Shown: piece after piece, positions 8,792 to 15,932 of the stretch
Layout of the letters: each line of letters starts with the position of its first letter
Numbering within the stretch: position 1 is the first letter of the stretch
Assembly (NCBI GenBank): GCA_041743655.1
Contig: JBGTMJ010000029.1
Span: forward strand, 1 to 32,637
DNA from: JARIHD01 sp041743655
Lineage (GTDB): Bacteria > Patescibacteriota > Saccharimonadia > Saccharimonadales > UBA4665
Direction of reading: 5' to 3'
DNA: 32,637 bases
Position numbers and translations under genes: made by a program
Notes under the pieces: generated by a model
The model's database searches: none
Told to the model about the DNA's origin: nothing
Seen by the model: the letters and a program-made list of their open reading frames with translations, nothing else

Positions 8792-9693
8792 AGATAGCAG
8801 TAGTAGGTTTGGGGCGTATGGGTATGCAAATCGCGCGTAAGCTAGCCGAAAACGGTCATGAAGTAATTGCCTACAACCGTAGCCGCGTTCCGGTTGATGA
8901 AGCGGTCACCTACGGCGCAACCGCGGCCTACACTAAAGAAGATGTGGTCAAAGCGTTCGACGGCAAACCATTGACTCTATGGCTTATGATACCCGCTGAT
9001 GTTGTTGATGCAGAGCTGGAAGAATGGCTGCAGATTGTGCCCAAGGGGAGCGTCATCGTTGACGGCGGTAACTCTGACTTCCGCCAAACACAAACACGGG
9101 CCAGGAAAATTGCCGATGCGGGGTTGCAATTGTTAGATATCGGTACCAGTGGGGGCGTATGGGGTTACCAGAACGGTTTTTCCATGATGATAGGTGGAGA
9201 CCAGGAAACATGTAAAACAATAGAACCTGTATGCAAGACACTTGCCCTTCCTGTAGGCGCTTACCAGTACTTCGGGCCAAGTGGCTCCGGACACTATGTA
9301 AAGATGATTCATAACGCTATCGAATACGGCATGATGGAATCGTTGGCCGAAGGTTACCGTATGCTCAAGGAAGGCCCTTATACAGGCTTGGACCTTGCGG
9401 CGGCCGGGGAAGTGTGGCAACACGGTAGTGTCGTTACTTCGTGGCTCAATGGACTTTCGCAACAAGCCCTTAGTGAAAATCCGGAGCTTGAGGGCATCGA
9501 CGGGTACGTCGCCGAATCCGGCGAAGCCCGCTGGGCGCTGGAGACCGCCAAAGAAATGAGGGTCCCTTTGCCTGCCATCCAAGCATCGTTTGACGTCCGT
9601 CTTGCTTCACAAAAAGGCGCAACCAGCTTTACGACCAAAATGCTTGCGGCCATGCGTAACAAATTTGGCGGGCACGTCATTAATAAGCAATGA
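8788..9693 (+). CDS. gnd: 6-phosphogluconate dehydrogenase, decarboxylating, short form
   Basis: Oxidises and decarboxylates 6-phosphogluconate to ribulose 5-phosphate with reduction of a dinucleotide cofactor. The 301 residues fit the short class of this family, against about 470 for the E. coli type. Visible motifs are the Rossmann GLGRMG at residues 7-12, IVDGGNSDF for substrate binding, SGGVWG, GHYVKMIHN with the catalytic-type K172 and N176, and GEARWALETA. The residues after the second strand are YNRS; the Arg is more usual in NADP-binding forms than the Asp of NAD-specific ones, but cofactor choice is not certain. Both ends overlap neighbours by 4 nt. Confidence 0.92.
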   Translation: MKIAVVGLGRMGMQIARKLAENGHEVIAYNRSRVPVDEAVTYGATAAYTKEDVVKAFDGKPLTLWLMIPADVVDAELEEWLQIVPKGSVIVDGGNSDFRQTQTRARKIADAGLQLLDIGTSGGVWGYQNGFSMMIGGDQETCKTIEPVCKTLALPVGAYQYFGPSGSGHYVKMIHNAIEYGMMESLAEGYRMLKEGPYTGLDLAAAGEVWQHGSVVTSWLNGLSQQALSENPELEGIDGYVAESGEARWALETAKEMRVPLPAIQASFDVRLASQKGATSFTTKMLAAMRNKFGGHVINKQ

Positions 9694-11030
9694 GTAGCGC
9701 GATGCAGCCTACTATCCTGGTTATAGTCGGGATTACCGGCGACCTTGCCAAGCGCAAACTATTGCCTGCCATCAGTGAGCTTGCAGTAGCCGCAGTCTTA
9801 CCAGAAAAGTTCAAGATTGTCGGCGTAACCCGTCGCGCAGATGTCCGCATTGAAGACTTATTTAGTAGTGTTGCCCAAGCCAGCTATCACAGCGAGCATC
9901 TGGAGATTTTTCAAATGCAACTACACGAGACGGCTGACTATATACGCTTAAGTGCCCATCTAGACGACATTGGTAAGAGCTTTAACGAGCCCTACCAAAG
10001 GCTATTCTATCTGTCCGTACCGCCGCAGGTTTCACAGCCAATTATCAAACTACTTGGCACTTCGGGTGTGGCGGCTGCCAGTAATACCAAGCTTCTGCTC
10101 GAAAAGCCATTTGGTGTCGACCTTGCCAGTGCCACTGATTTGGTAGAAGATATCGACCACTATTTTAAACCCGGGCAAGTGTACCGCATCGACCATTACC
10201 TTGCCAAAGAAATGGCTCAGAATCTTATTGTATTCCGCGACAGGAATTCACTGTTCAAGCACACCTGGAATAAGGACTTCATAAAAAGTATCGAGATTGT
10301 TGCCACTGAAAAGATACGCATCGAAAACCGAACAGCTTTTTATGAACAGACAGGCGCTTTACGGGATTTAGTACAAAGCCACCTACTTAAACTAGCCGCG
10401 CTGACGCTTATGGATGTGCCTGATAGCTTGGAAGATGTACCCACGTTTCGGCTCAAGGCGCTACAGCAACTGCACGTGCCAAAAGATATACCGACAATCG
10501 ACTATGCCTGGCGTGGGCAATATACAGGCTATCGAGAGGAAGTAGATAACCCCCACTCTAGGGTTGAAACATATGTTAATCTTACCCTTCACTCATCAGA
10601 CCCCAAGTGGAGCGGTGTACCAATCAAAATCATTACCGGTAAAGCGCTCCATACCAAAGCAACTGAGGTTCGCATTACATACAAACATGACAAGCAGTAC
10701 GCGTCAAACCAACTCATTATAAAGCTCCAACCAGACGAAGGGATAGAACTGCGTTTGTACGCCCAAACCCCAGGCTACGACCGCCGGGTAGAACACCATT
10801 CACTCAAACTCGCTTTCAAGGACCATATCGCTAAGGTACCTGGTGCTTACGAACAAGTATTCCTTGACGCTTTACATTCCCAGAATTCGCAATTTACCAC
10901 CAACCAGGAAGTTTTGGAAAGCTGGAGAATTCTAGCACTAGTGCAGAAGCAATGGGCAATGTCTAGTGAAGACTTGGTTGTCTATAAACCAGGCACTAAG
11001 CCGGAAAATATACACCACGTAAAGGCGTAA
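9690..11030 (+). CDS. zwf: Glucose-6-phosphate 1-dehydrogenase
   Basis: Oxidises glucose 6-phosphate to 6-phosphogluconolactone, the entry step of the pathway whose next two enzymes are encoded just upstream. The 446 residues are a little shorter than the common 480-510. Motifs seen are the cofactor loop GITGDLAKRKLLPA near the N-terminus, LLEKPFGVD, and the active-site RIDHYLAKE with H169 and K173; the usual Gly before that Lys is Ala here. The start overlaps the gnd stop by 4 nt. No hairpin terminator is visible after it. The next gene, a histidine kinase, starts 67 bp later. Confidence 0.93.
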   Translation: MSSAMQPTILVIVGITGDLAKRKLLPAISELAVAAVLPEKFKIVGVTRRADVRIEDLFSSVAQASYHSEHLEIFQMQLHETADYIRLSAHLDDIGKSFNEPYQRLFYLSVPPQVSQPIIKLLGTSGVAAASNTKLLLEKPFGVDLASATDLVEDIDHYFKPGQVYRIDHYLAKEMAQNLIVFRDRNSLFKHTWNKDFIKSIEIVATEKIRIENRTAFYEQTGALRDLVQSHLLKLAALTLMDVPDSLEDVPTFRLKALQQLHVPKDIPTIDYAWRGQYTGYREEVDNPHSRVETYVNLTLHSSDPKWSGVPIKIITGKALHTKATEVRITYKHDKQYASNQLIIKLQPDEGIELRLYAQTPGYDRRVEHHSLKLAFKDHIAKVPGAYEQVFLDALHSQNSQFTTNQEVLESWRILALVQKQWAMSSEDLVVYKPGTKPENIHHVKA

Positions 11031-11073
11031 CAGGCACTGAGATAAGTCTGCACTTCTCTCTTTCTCTATAGTT

Positions 11074-11079
11074 TATAAT
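11074..11079 (+). promoter_or_regulatory. Possible -10 box of the MASE1 kinase gene
   Basis: TATAAT ends 18 nt before the ATG at 11098, and an overlapping TATACT follows at 11079-11084. No convincing -35 box is seen. The implied leader is short. Confidence 0.35.
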
Positions 11080-11097
11080 ATACTTGGTGATTACCGC

Positions 11098-13176
11098 ATG
11101 AAATACGTCAAGGCTTATCATTCCTGGGACTTGGTAAAAATAGCCGTTCTTTTTGGCGCTTACTTTATCACCGCCCGGATTGGGCTCAGTTTAGATGCAG
11201 TGAGCGGGTTTGCAACGCTTGTATGGGCCCCTACCGGCATTGCGCTGGCAGCGTTTCTGGTACTGGGCTACCGCTTCTGGCTAGGCATTGCGCTGGCAGC
11301 GTTTCTGGTAAATCTCGTAACTGGCGCTCCCTTATTCGTTGCGCTTGGTATTGCGACGGGTAATACGCTGGAAGCATTGCTGGGCGCATATCTGCTTAAA
11401 CGCTTTGTAGGGTTTCACAATTCTCTGGAGCGGATAAACGATGTTCTCGGGCTGGTAGTCTTTGCAGCTATTATCAGCACGATGGTGAGCGCAACCATCG
11501 GGGTCTCAAGTCTTTTGCTCGGCGATGTGGTTTCACCCTCCTCCTATTTCCAGACCTGGATTGCCTGGTGGATGGGCGATATGCTCGGGGCACTGGTTGT
11601 TGCTCCCTTCCTCTTGATATGGAGTAGGCGACCGCGTGCCCCCCAGCCAGGACAATTTACCGAGGCTTTGATCCTTACTGGGTTGCTTCTCGGCATAAGT
11701 AGCTTCGTCTTCAGAGGATTTGGTTGGATTGGTATTGCGTCTTTCCCCTTTACGTACGTTATTTTTCCGGTCCTTATCCTGATAGCCTTGCGCTTTGGCC
11801 AACGCGGCAGTGTAACAGCAACCTTTGTGGTAGTGCTTATTGCTATTTGGGGCACGATTGAAGGTCTGGGACCTTTCGCTGGGCAGCGCTTGAGCCAAAG
11901 CCTGTTGTTCCTCCAAAGCTTCATGGGGATAACGGCTGCGACTTTTATGATTATGTCCGCGGCCATTTCCGAGCGGAAAAAATCCGAAGCCAGATTGCAG
12001 GAAAGTGAAGTGCGTTTCAGGAATATGGCGGATACTGCGCCGGTCATAATATGGGTGGCTGCAGCCGACGGGACATGTGTGTACTTAAGCAAACAATGGC
12101 ACACCTTTACAGGCCAGCCGGAAAAACTAGGGCTAGGACTCGGCTGGTCCAATCCTATTCATCCGGAGCACAACAAAACATCCCTAAAGTTATTTACAGA
12201 CGCCCATAAAAAACGCATCCCTTTCAGCATCGAATACCGTCTCAAAAGAAAGGACGGCCAATACCGCTGGGTGCTTCACTCCGGCCTGCCCAAACTTGAT
12301 ACAGACGGTAACTTTGATGGCTACATAGGTACAATTATTGATATAGAAGATGTACTGTACAGCCGCAAATTAGAGAAAAGAATTGTGCAATTAACCCAAC
12401 AACGCACCGAGCTGGTAGCCCTTAACAAAGCTAAGGATGAGTTCATTGCCATAGCATCTCATCAGTTGCGAACCCCGGCAACCGGCGTAAAACAATTTGT
12501 CGGTATGCTTCTGGAGGGCTACAGTGGAAAACTTACCTCAAAACAACGATCTCTGCTGGAGCGTGCCTATGAGAGTAATGAGCGGCAACTCCAAGTCGTT
12601 AGTGACCTCTTAAGGATAGCGAGTGTTGACGCTGACAATGTATTGTTAAAGAGAGAACCTGTTGACCTGCTATCCCTTACGCAGGATATCCTCCGCGAGA
12701 CAGCCCCAACCTTAGCTATGCGTCAACAAGAAGTTACTTTCATGCACGATAAAGGCAGTTTTATTGCTTCTTTAGACAAAGATAAGGTAAGAATGGTACT
12801 TGAAAACATTATAGATAACGCCAGCAAATACACTTTCCCTGGCAAAAAAATTGAAGTAAAACTAACCAAACGTAAAAACAATTATGCGCTATCCGTCATG
12901 GATGAGGGCGTTGGTATTGCTAAAAAGGATCTGAACAAGCTCTTTAAGAAGTTCTCAAGGGTAGATAATCCATTATCAATTACTGGCGGGGGCACGGGGC
13001 TGGGATTGTATTGGACAAAGAAGGTCGTGGATTTACACGGCGGGTCTATCACTGTTACTTCTAAACTGGAACAAGGGTCAACCTTTACGATTAACTTCCC
13101 CAACACAAGACACTCCAGTAACCAATCTCTTAAGGGGTTCACTTATACTCGCCTACAACAAAAACCTCCCAGCTAA
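11098..13176 (+). CDS. MASE1-PAS sensor histidine kinase
   Basis: A 692-residue membrane sensor kinase. Residues about 10-290 are a multi-helix MASE1 sensory domain (VWAPTGIALAAFLVLGYRFW, GNTLEALLGAYLL, WWMGDMLGALVVAP). A PAS domain follows (about 300-420; FRNMADTAPVIIWVAAADGT, YRLKRKDGQYRWVLHSG), then a HisKA dimerisation domain with phospho-acceptor H455 in ASHQLRTP, and a HATPase with N-box ENIIDNASKYTF, DEGVGI and GGGTGLGLYWTKK. The ligand of MASE1 is generally unknown. No response regulator is adjacent, so its partner is elsewhere or is the receiver at 28234. The stop codon interlocks with that of the convergent gene at 13173. It carries an internal 27-bp duplication (see the repeat entry). 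Confidence 0.92.
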   Translation: MKYVKAYHSWDLVKIAVLFGAYFITARIGLSLDAVSGFATLVWAPTGIALAAFLVLGYRFWLGIALAAFLVNLVTGAPLFVALGIATGNTLEALLGAYLLKRFVGFHNSLERINDVLGLVVFAAIISTMVSATIGVSSLLLGDVVSPSSYFQTWIAWWMGDMLGALVVAPFLLIWSRRPRAPQPGQFTEALILTGLLLGISSFVFRGFGWIGIASFPFTYVIFPVLILIALRFGQRGSVTATFVVVLIAIWGTIEGLGPFAGQRLSQSLLFLQSFMGITAATFMIMSAAISERKKSEARLQESEVRFRNMADTAPVIIWVAAADGTCVYLSKQWHTFTGQPEKLGLGLGWSNPIHPEHNKTSLKLFTDAHKKRIPFSIEYRLKRKDGQYRWVLHSGLPKLDTDGNFDGYIGTIIDIEDVLYSRKLEKRIVQLTQQRTELVALNKAKDEFIAIASHQLRTPATGVKQFVGMLLEGYSGKLTSKQRSLLERAYESNERQLQVVSDLLRIASVDADNVLLKREPVDLLSLTQDILRETAPTLAMRQQEVTFMHDKGSFIASLDKDKVRMVLENIIDNASKYTFPGKKIEVKLTKRKNNYALSVMDEGVGIAKKDLNKLFKKFSRVDNPLSITGGGTGLGLYWTKKVVDLHGGSITVTSKLEQGSTFTINFPNTRHSSNQSLKGFTYTRLQQKPPS
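11236..11310 (+). repeat. 27-bp direct repeat inside the MASE1 coding region
   Basis: The same 27 bases occur at 11236-11262 and 11284-11310, 48 bp (16 codons) apart and in frame. Both encode GIALAAFLV. In MASE1 proteins as I know them the second position is normally similar but not identical (GIFLGAFLV-like), so the perfect DNA match points to recent gene conversion or slippage. Confidence 0.85.
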
Positions 13177-13682
13177 GGCCGGCGGCGGGCAGCCTGTTGC
13201 GCCTTCTTAATGTTCTCCAACTGAGCTTTCTGCTGGGCGGCCGTCGGTTTTTCCTTTTCCGGGACATTCGGCCGGTCTTTGGCTTCAAAGATATCAGCTT
13301 TTACATGTTTCGGTTCAGATCCCAGTTGAATAAGCAAATCTTTGACATCCTGATTATCTGCTACTAGTTTGTCCTTTTCGATATGAGCGTCTTCCTTGCT
13401 GACCAGCCAGGCATGAGTCCCCCACGATCCACTGCTCCGTCTACCGGCTAATCGCTGTAGATGGCCAGGGTCACCCACATCCTGGTTACGGAAAGTCGTA
13501 AACTGCTCCTTTGGCCTAACAATAATTCTAAAATACTCGCCACCACCTTTTGTCCCTGGTTTGGCCCTTGCCCTGCCTTCTGGCTGGGCCAATGAGTGCT
13601 GCCTTATGGACATGCTTCGCCACGCTTCCTGGGCTTTTTTAATATTCTTTTTAGCCGCTTCAGTTTGCTTAGTTGTTGCCAT
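13173..13682 (-). CDS. Conserved hypothetical basic protein with NIKKAQ motif at both ends
   Basis: A 169-residue soluble, charged protein whose function I cannot name. The centre (about 48-90) has a well-formed motif block, GEYFRIIVRPKEQF, VGDPGHLQRLAGRR and GTHAWLVSKEDAH, which looks conserved; I recall similar hypothetical proteins in other bacteria. KNIKKAQEAWRS near the N-terminus and ENIKKAQQAARR at the C-terminus are near repeats and probably helical. A strong Shine-Dalgarno GGGAGGT precedes the ATG at 13682, which supports the start. Its TAG (13173-13175) interlocks with the TAA of the convergent histidine kinase gene (13174-13176). No nucleic-acid or enzyme motif is certain, though the many Lys/Arg residues would allow RNA or DNA binding. 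Confidence 0.8.
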   Translation of the reverse strand: MATTKQTEAAKKNIKKAQEAWRSMSIRQHSLAQPEGRARAKPGTKGGGEYFRIIVRPKEQFTTFRNQDVGDPGHLQRLAGRRSSGSWGTHAWLVSKEDAHIEKDKLVADNQDVKDLLIQLGSEPKHVKADIFEAKDRPNVPEKEKPTAAQQKAQLENIKKAQQAARRRP

Positions 13683-13930
13683 ATCTATACCTCCCTCTAT
13701 CTAGTGTCGCCTATGTATAGCTGGCAATGCAGTAAAAAATCTCTCAAAAAGTTTTTCCTGGTTTAGAAGACAGAGTGCGATTGAGGTTTTTGGTTGGCGA
13801 GTCTGCGGGCCTTGGGTTGGAGACAATTTTGGGGTAGCCTGGAGCGAATGAGCAAACGATAGGTAGAGTTGGGATATTAGTACACTTGGTTGTGTGACCC
13901 TAACATCCCAAATCTGGAGCACTCTCTAGC
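13683..13930. other. Intergenic stretch with a long hairpin
   Basis: No convincing gene is present between the two minus-strand genes. TTGGGAT (13869-13875) pairs with ATCCCAA (13905-13911), and inside it TTAG/CTAA and ACAC/GTGT extend the stem, giving a nearly continuous hairpin of about 43 nt. No T-run follows on either strand, so it is not a standard terminator. It may be part of a leader or small RNA. Confidence 0.4.
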
Positions 13931-14224
13931 CTAGTTACTTATCCTATCACTGCCGGTATATCCTGAAAAAGAGTCATACTGCTTCGCCATTACTTCGTCT
14001 ACCGTTTCGCCTATAAATGTGAAGCGATACTTAATTGTCCCGTTAACGGTAACAGTGTCAAAGAACATGTCATAAGGTCGTACAGTTATACGTGGCTTGG
14101 CATTAACACCCAATGGCAGATAGGCAATAAGTTTTTCTTCGGTTTCGCTATGACGAGCTACACCCAAAACCAAAACCAGTAAGCCTTTGTAGTGTTTGTA
14201 GACACCTGCACGAAGTTCTTGCAT
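13931..14224 (-). CDS. DUF1653 family protein
   Basis: A protein of 97 residues if started at the internal Met, which I prefer. The family signature is clear: GVYKHYKG, LVLGVARHSETEE, LIAYLPLG and VRPYDMFFDTVTVNG, followed by RFTFIGE. DUF1653 proteins are small, soluble and of unknown function. The longer open frame to 14248 would add MLGAILLN. The ATG at 14224 is favoured because an extended -10 element ends exactly 7 nt upstream, which makes this a leaderless gene with the start codon at the predicted transcription start. No Shine-Dalgarno sequence is seen. Confidence 0.85.
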   Translation of the reverse strand: MQELRAGVYKHYKGLLVLVLGVARHSETEEKLIAYLPLGVNAKPRITVRPYDMFFDTVTVNGTIKYRFTFIGETVDEVMAKQYDSFSGYTGSDRISN

Positions 14225-14231
14225 GTTTAAA

Positions 14232-14240
14232 AGTATAGCA
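14232..14240 (-). promoter_or_regulatory. Extended -10 promoter of the DUF1653 gene (leaderless)
   Basis: On the minus strand TGcTATACT ends 7 nt before the ATG at 14224, so transcription would begin at or next to the A of the start codon. The same layout recurs at murD and at the gene at 32261. Confidence 0.6.
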
Positions 14241-14360
14241 CCAAGCACTTTTTAGACAGGAATCGTTTCATTAATTGTGAGTATACTCGGTCAGCGGATT
14301 AATATAAAAGCGCTAGGAGCAATATTGCTCGAATACTTGGCAGTATGCGCAACGCGCTGG

Positions 14361-14537
14361 TCAGATCTCGGACTTCTTATCTTGGAGTGCTGAAAAAACT
14401 ATGCCTAAGATAATCAATGTGAATGTGATCAAATTGAGGAGGTTGTTTTTAGTGTCTCCTAATATAAGGAAGAAGAAAGTTATTGAGGCTACTGTCCAGC
14501 ACGCGTTTTTTGCCAATCGAAGATTTTTTACATCCAT
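14361..14537 (-). CDS. Small two-helix membrane protein
   Basis: A 58-residue open frame starting MDVKNLRLAKN. Two hydrophobic segments are visible (WTVASITFFFLIL and LITFTLIILGIVFSAL), and it ends in the charged DKKSEI. The frame extends further upstream to 14588, but that part runs through a displaced tRNA 3' end and is unlikely to be translated. TATACT (minus strand, 14549-14544) ends 6 nt before the ATG, again a leaderless arrangement. It lies just outside the leftmost tRNA fragment, at the edge of the integration hotspot. Function unknown; the short length keeps confidence moderate. Confidence 0.45.
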   Translation of the reverse strand: MDVKNLRLAKNACWTVASITFFFLILGDTKNNLLNLITFTLIILGIVFSALQDKKSEI

Positions 14538-14559
14538 ACATATAGTATATCTTAAAAAT

Positions 14560-14586
14560 TGGTGACCACACCGAGATTCGAACCCC
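14560..14586 (-). repeat. Displaced tRNA-Glu 3' end, putative distal att site A
   Basis: This 27-nt stretch matches the 3' end of the intact tRNA-Glu (18257-18283) at 24 of 27 positions without gaps. It covers the encoded CCA, acceptor strand, T-stem and T-loop, in the same orientation. The three changes break T-stem and acceptor pairing, so it is not a working tRNA. Copies of tRNA 3' ends of this kind are the usual scar of integrase-mediated insertion. I infer an old attachment site. Confidence 0.7.
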
Positions 14587-14595
14587 AAGGAATTG

Positions 14596-14634
14596 CAAGG
14601 ACGTACCTCGCAAAAATAAAAAATATGTTGTAAC
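14596..14634 (+). repeat. 39-nt direct repeat, left copy (R1)
   Basis: This matches 15750-15788 at 34 of 39 positions without gaps; both begin CAAGGACG and end in AAATATGTTGTAAC. It lies 9 nt after the displaced tRNA 3' end. The pair brackets exactly the ImmA/IrrE gene and its membrane-protein partner, so it probably marks the ends of an inserted two-gene cassette. Confidence 0.75.
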
Positions 14635-14723
14635 TAGAAACTAGACAAAAAGTAAGTGATTGTATTTTGTCGAAGTGACTTATATCGCAGCAGGTGTAAA
14701 GCTTGTGCTGGTACACTTAGAAT

Positions 14724-14759
14724 GGTTAACCTTGCATACATAGGTAAAACCAGGTTAAC
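14724..14759 (+). promoter_or_regulatory. Paired GGTTAAC sites upstream of the ImmA/IrrE gene
   Basis: GGTTAAC occurs at 14724-14730 (as the palindrome GGTTAACC) and again at 14753-14759, 29 bp apart, directly upstream of the gene at 14772. A Shine-Dalgarno AAGGGGGA lies just after the second copy. The placement fits a two-site operator, but no repressor gene is adjacent and no core promoter is certain. Confidence 0.35.
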
Positions 14760-14771
14760 TAAGGGGGAATC

Positions 14772-15281
14772 ATGGACGCAACACTTGATGCAAAAAGAAT
14801 TGACCAAAACACTTTGGCTCTTTTAGAGTCGGTATTCGGTAACATTGAATCAATTAAGCTACCGATTGACCTCAATCGTATAGTAAGACACTATGGTTTA
14901 ATCATAAGACAGGGCGTGTTTCCTAACCCAGAGGTAGAAGGCGCTCTAGACAGAAGCATTAGAACTGTATTTCTATCAGAAAAAGATACGTTTGAAGAGA
15001 AGAATTTTACCCTTGCACATGAATTAGGACACTATAAGCTGCACGAGGAGCTTGAGAAAGATGTCTTCACAATGCACCAGCTTAATAATCTCTTAGAACG
15101 ACAAGGTAAAGATACTCTAGAAGATCAAGCGGACCAATTCGCGGCAAGCCTTCTGATGCCCAAAAAACTTCTTGAATCATTATGGGAAGCTACGGGCAAA
15201 GATGTCGAAGCTATTGCAAAGATATTTGGGGTGCCAATGCCTGTTGCAACCTTCCGGCTTCGAACACTAAAACTCTTATAG
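14772..15281 (+). CDS. ImmA/IrrE-type zinc metallopeptidase
   Basis: A 169-residue soluble protein. The zinc-protease motif is intact: HELGH at residues 83-87 within FTLAHELGHYKLH, and the downstream ligand motif ExxAxxFA at E117, leading into ASLLMP. In this family the protease usually cleaves a partner regulator, as ImmA does with ImmR in mobile elements or IrrE with DdrO. Here there is no helix-turn-helix domain in the protein and no repressor gene beside it. The only partner is the membrane protein 9 bp downstream. The pair lies between two 39-nt repeats next to tRNA fragments, so it is probably mobile-element cargo, either a regulatory/toxin-like or a defence unit. Confidence 0.9.
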   Translation: MDATLDAKRIDQNTLALLESVFGNIESIKLPIDLNRIVRHYGLIIRQGVFPNPEVEGALDRSIRTVFLSEKDTFEEKNFTLAHELGHYKLHEELEKDVFTMHQLNNLLERQGKDTLEDQADQFAASLLMPKKLLESLWEATGKDVEAIAKIFGVPMPVATFRLRTLKLL

Positions 15282-15290
15282 TACCTTTCT

Positions 15291-15734
15291 ATGGCAGATA
15301 CTATCCCCAAACTTGATAAAACTGTTTCTTTGCAAAAAACGTCTGTCAATCAGAAAAGCGCTGCGGTAAAACGAGTTGAATTTTCGTTTCCTGACGTTGC
15401 CGGCTTTACGGAGCAGGAAGTTGAACAACCATTTTCACTGACAGCCGAGGGATGGCGATGTGGTCTTAGACAGACTGAAATTGAAGACAACAAACAAAAG
15501 GTAAAGGCTCGTCCTTTCCTAGCTTGGGGAGTTGGTATGTTGTTAATAGTGCAGAATGCTGGGATATGGTTTATAGTCGTCTGGGCACTTAACAAAGGTC
15601 AGTTACAGGATTTGCAACTCATATTCAGCACCCTCATCGCAGGAAGTCTTACTCAGTCATACTTCTTGATGAGATTGATAACCGAAAAAGTGTTTGGAGA
15701 TATTAACTATCATAATGGGGATGAGAAGGGGTAA
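15291..15734 (+). CDS. Two-helix membrane protein paired with the ImmA/IrrE protease
   Basis: A 147-residue protein of no recognised family. The first 85 residues are hydrophilic and look flexible, with one Cys (RCGLRQ). Two membrane helices follow (about 88-107, FLAWGVGMLLIVQNAGIWFI, and about 112-135), then a short charged tail. The gene starts 9 bp after the protease stop and has no clear Shine-Dalgarno sequence, so it is probably co-translated. A long soluble arm beside a protease would suit a cleavable substrate or a membrane effector held in check, but this is inference. It ends 15 bp before the right 39-nt repeat. Confidence 0.7.
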   Translation: MADTIPKLDKTVSLQKTSVNQKSAAVKRVEFSFPDVAGFTEQEVEQPFSLTAEGWRCGLRQTEIEDNKQKVKARPFLAWGVGMLLIVQNAGIWFIVVWALNKGQLQDLQLIFSTLIAGSLTQSYFLMRLITEKVFGDINYHNGDEKG

Positions 15735-15749
15735 GAGTCTTTGGGGATA

Positions 15750-15788
15750 CAAGGACGCAATTCGCACAAATAAGAAATATGTTGTAAC
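15750..15788 (+). repeat. 39-nt direct repeat, right copy (R2)
   Basis: Partner of 14596-14634 (34/39 identical), 1,154 bp away and in the same orientation. It is followed by two copies of GGGATAGCGG at 15790-15799 and 15805-15814, and by a GGAGT/ACTCC mini-hairpin near 15844-15855. The stretch from here to 15930 has no convincing gene. Confidence 0.75.
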
Positions 15789-15875
15789 AGGGATAGCGGC
15801 CACGGGGATAGCGGACTCCCTCCTTTTCCGCTGCGGCGTGCTTGGAGTAAACTCCTGCGCGCGTCCTCGCTACAC

Positions 15876-15901
15876 CGAACCCCGGTTGCCGGGATGAAAA
15901 C
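15876..15901 (-). repeat. Displaced tRNA-Glu segment, putative distal att site B
   Basis: These 26 bases are identical to 18276-18301 in the intact tRNA-Glu, in the same orientation and exactly 2,400 bp away. The block runs from the anticodon loop through the anticodon stem and variable region to the T-loop. Sequence on both sides diverges, so the copy cannot fold as a tRNA. I infer the core of an attachment site; the 2,400-bp unit it defines holds one protein gene. Confidence 0.8.
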
Positions 15902-15932
15902 TCCGGGCATCCTCAGGGTTCCATGAGTGGCA

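Noticed and set aside
13701..13922. Open frame of 73 codons on the minus strand
   Set aside because: Its composition is unlike a protein, no Shine-Dalgarno or promoter fits it, and it runs through a strong hairpin.
14538..14588. Upstream extension of the small membrane protein
   Set aside because: The extra residues come from the displaced tRNA 3' end, and the -10 box lies inside it.
15694..15910. Open frames on both strands across the right 39-nt repeat and tRNA fragment B
   Set aside because: They overlap the real membrane-protein gene and then translate repeat and tRNA sequence.
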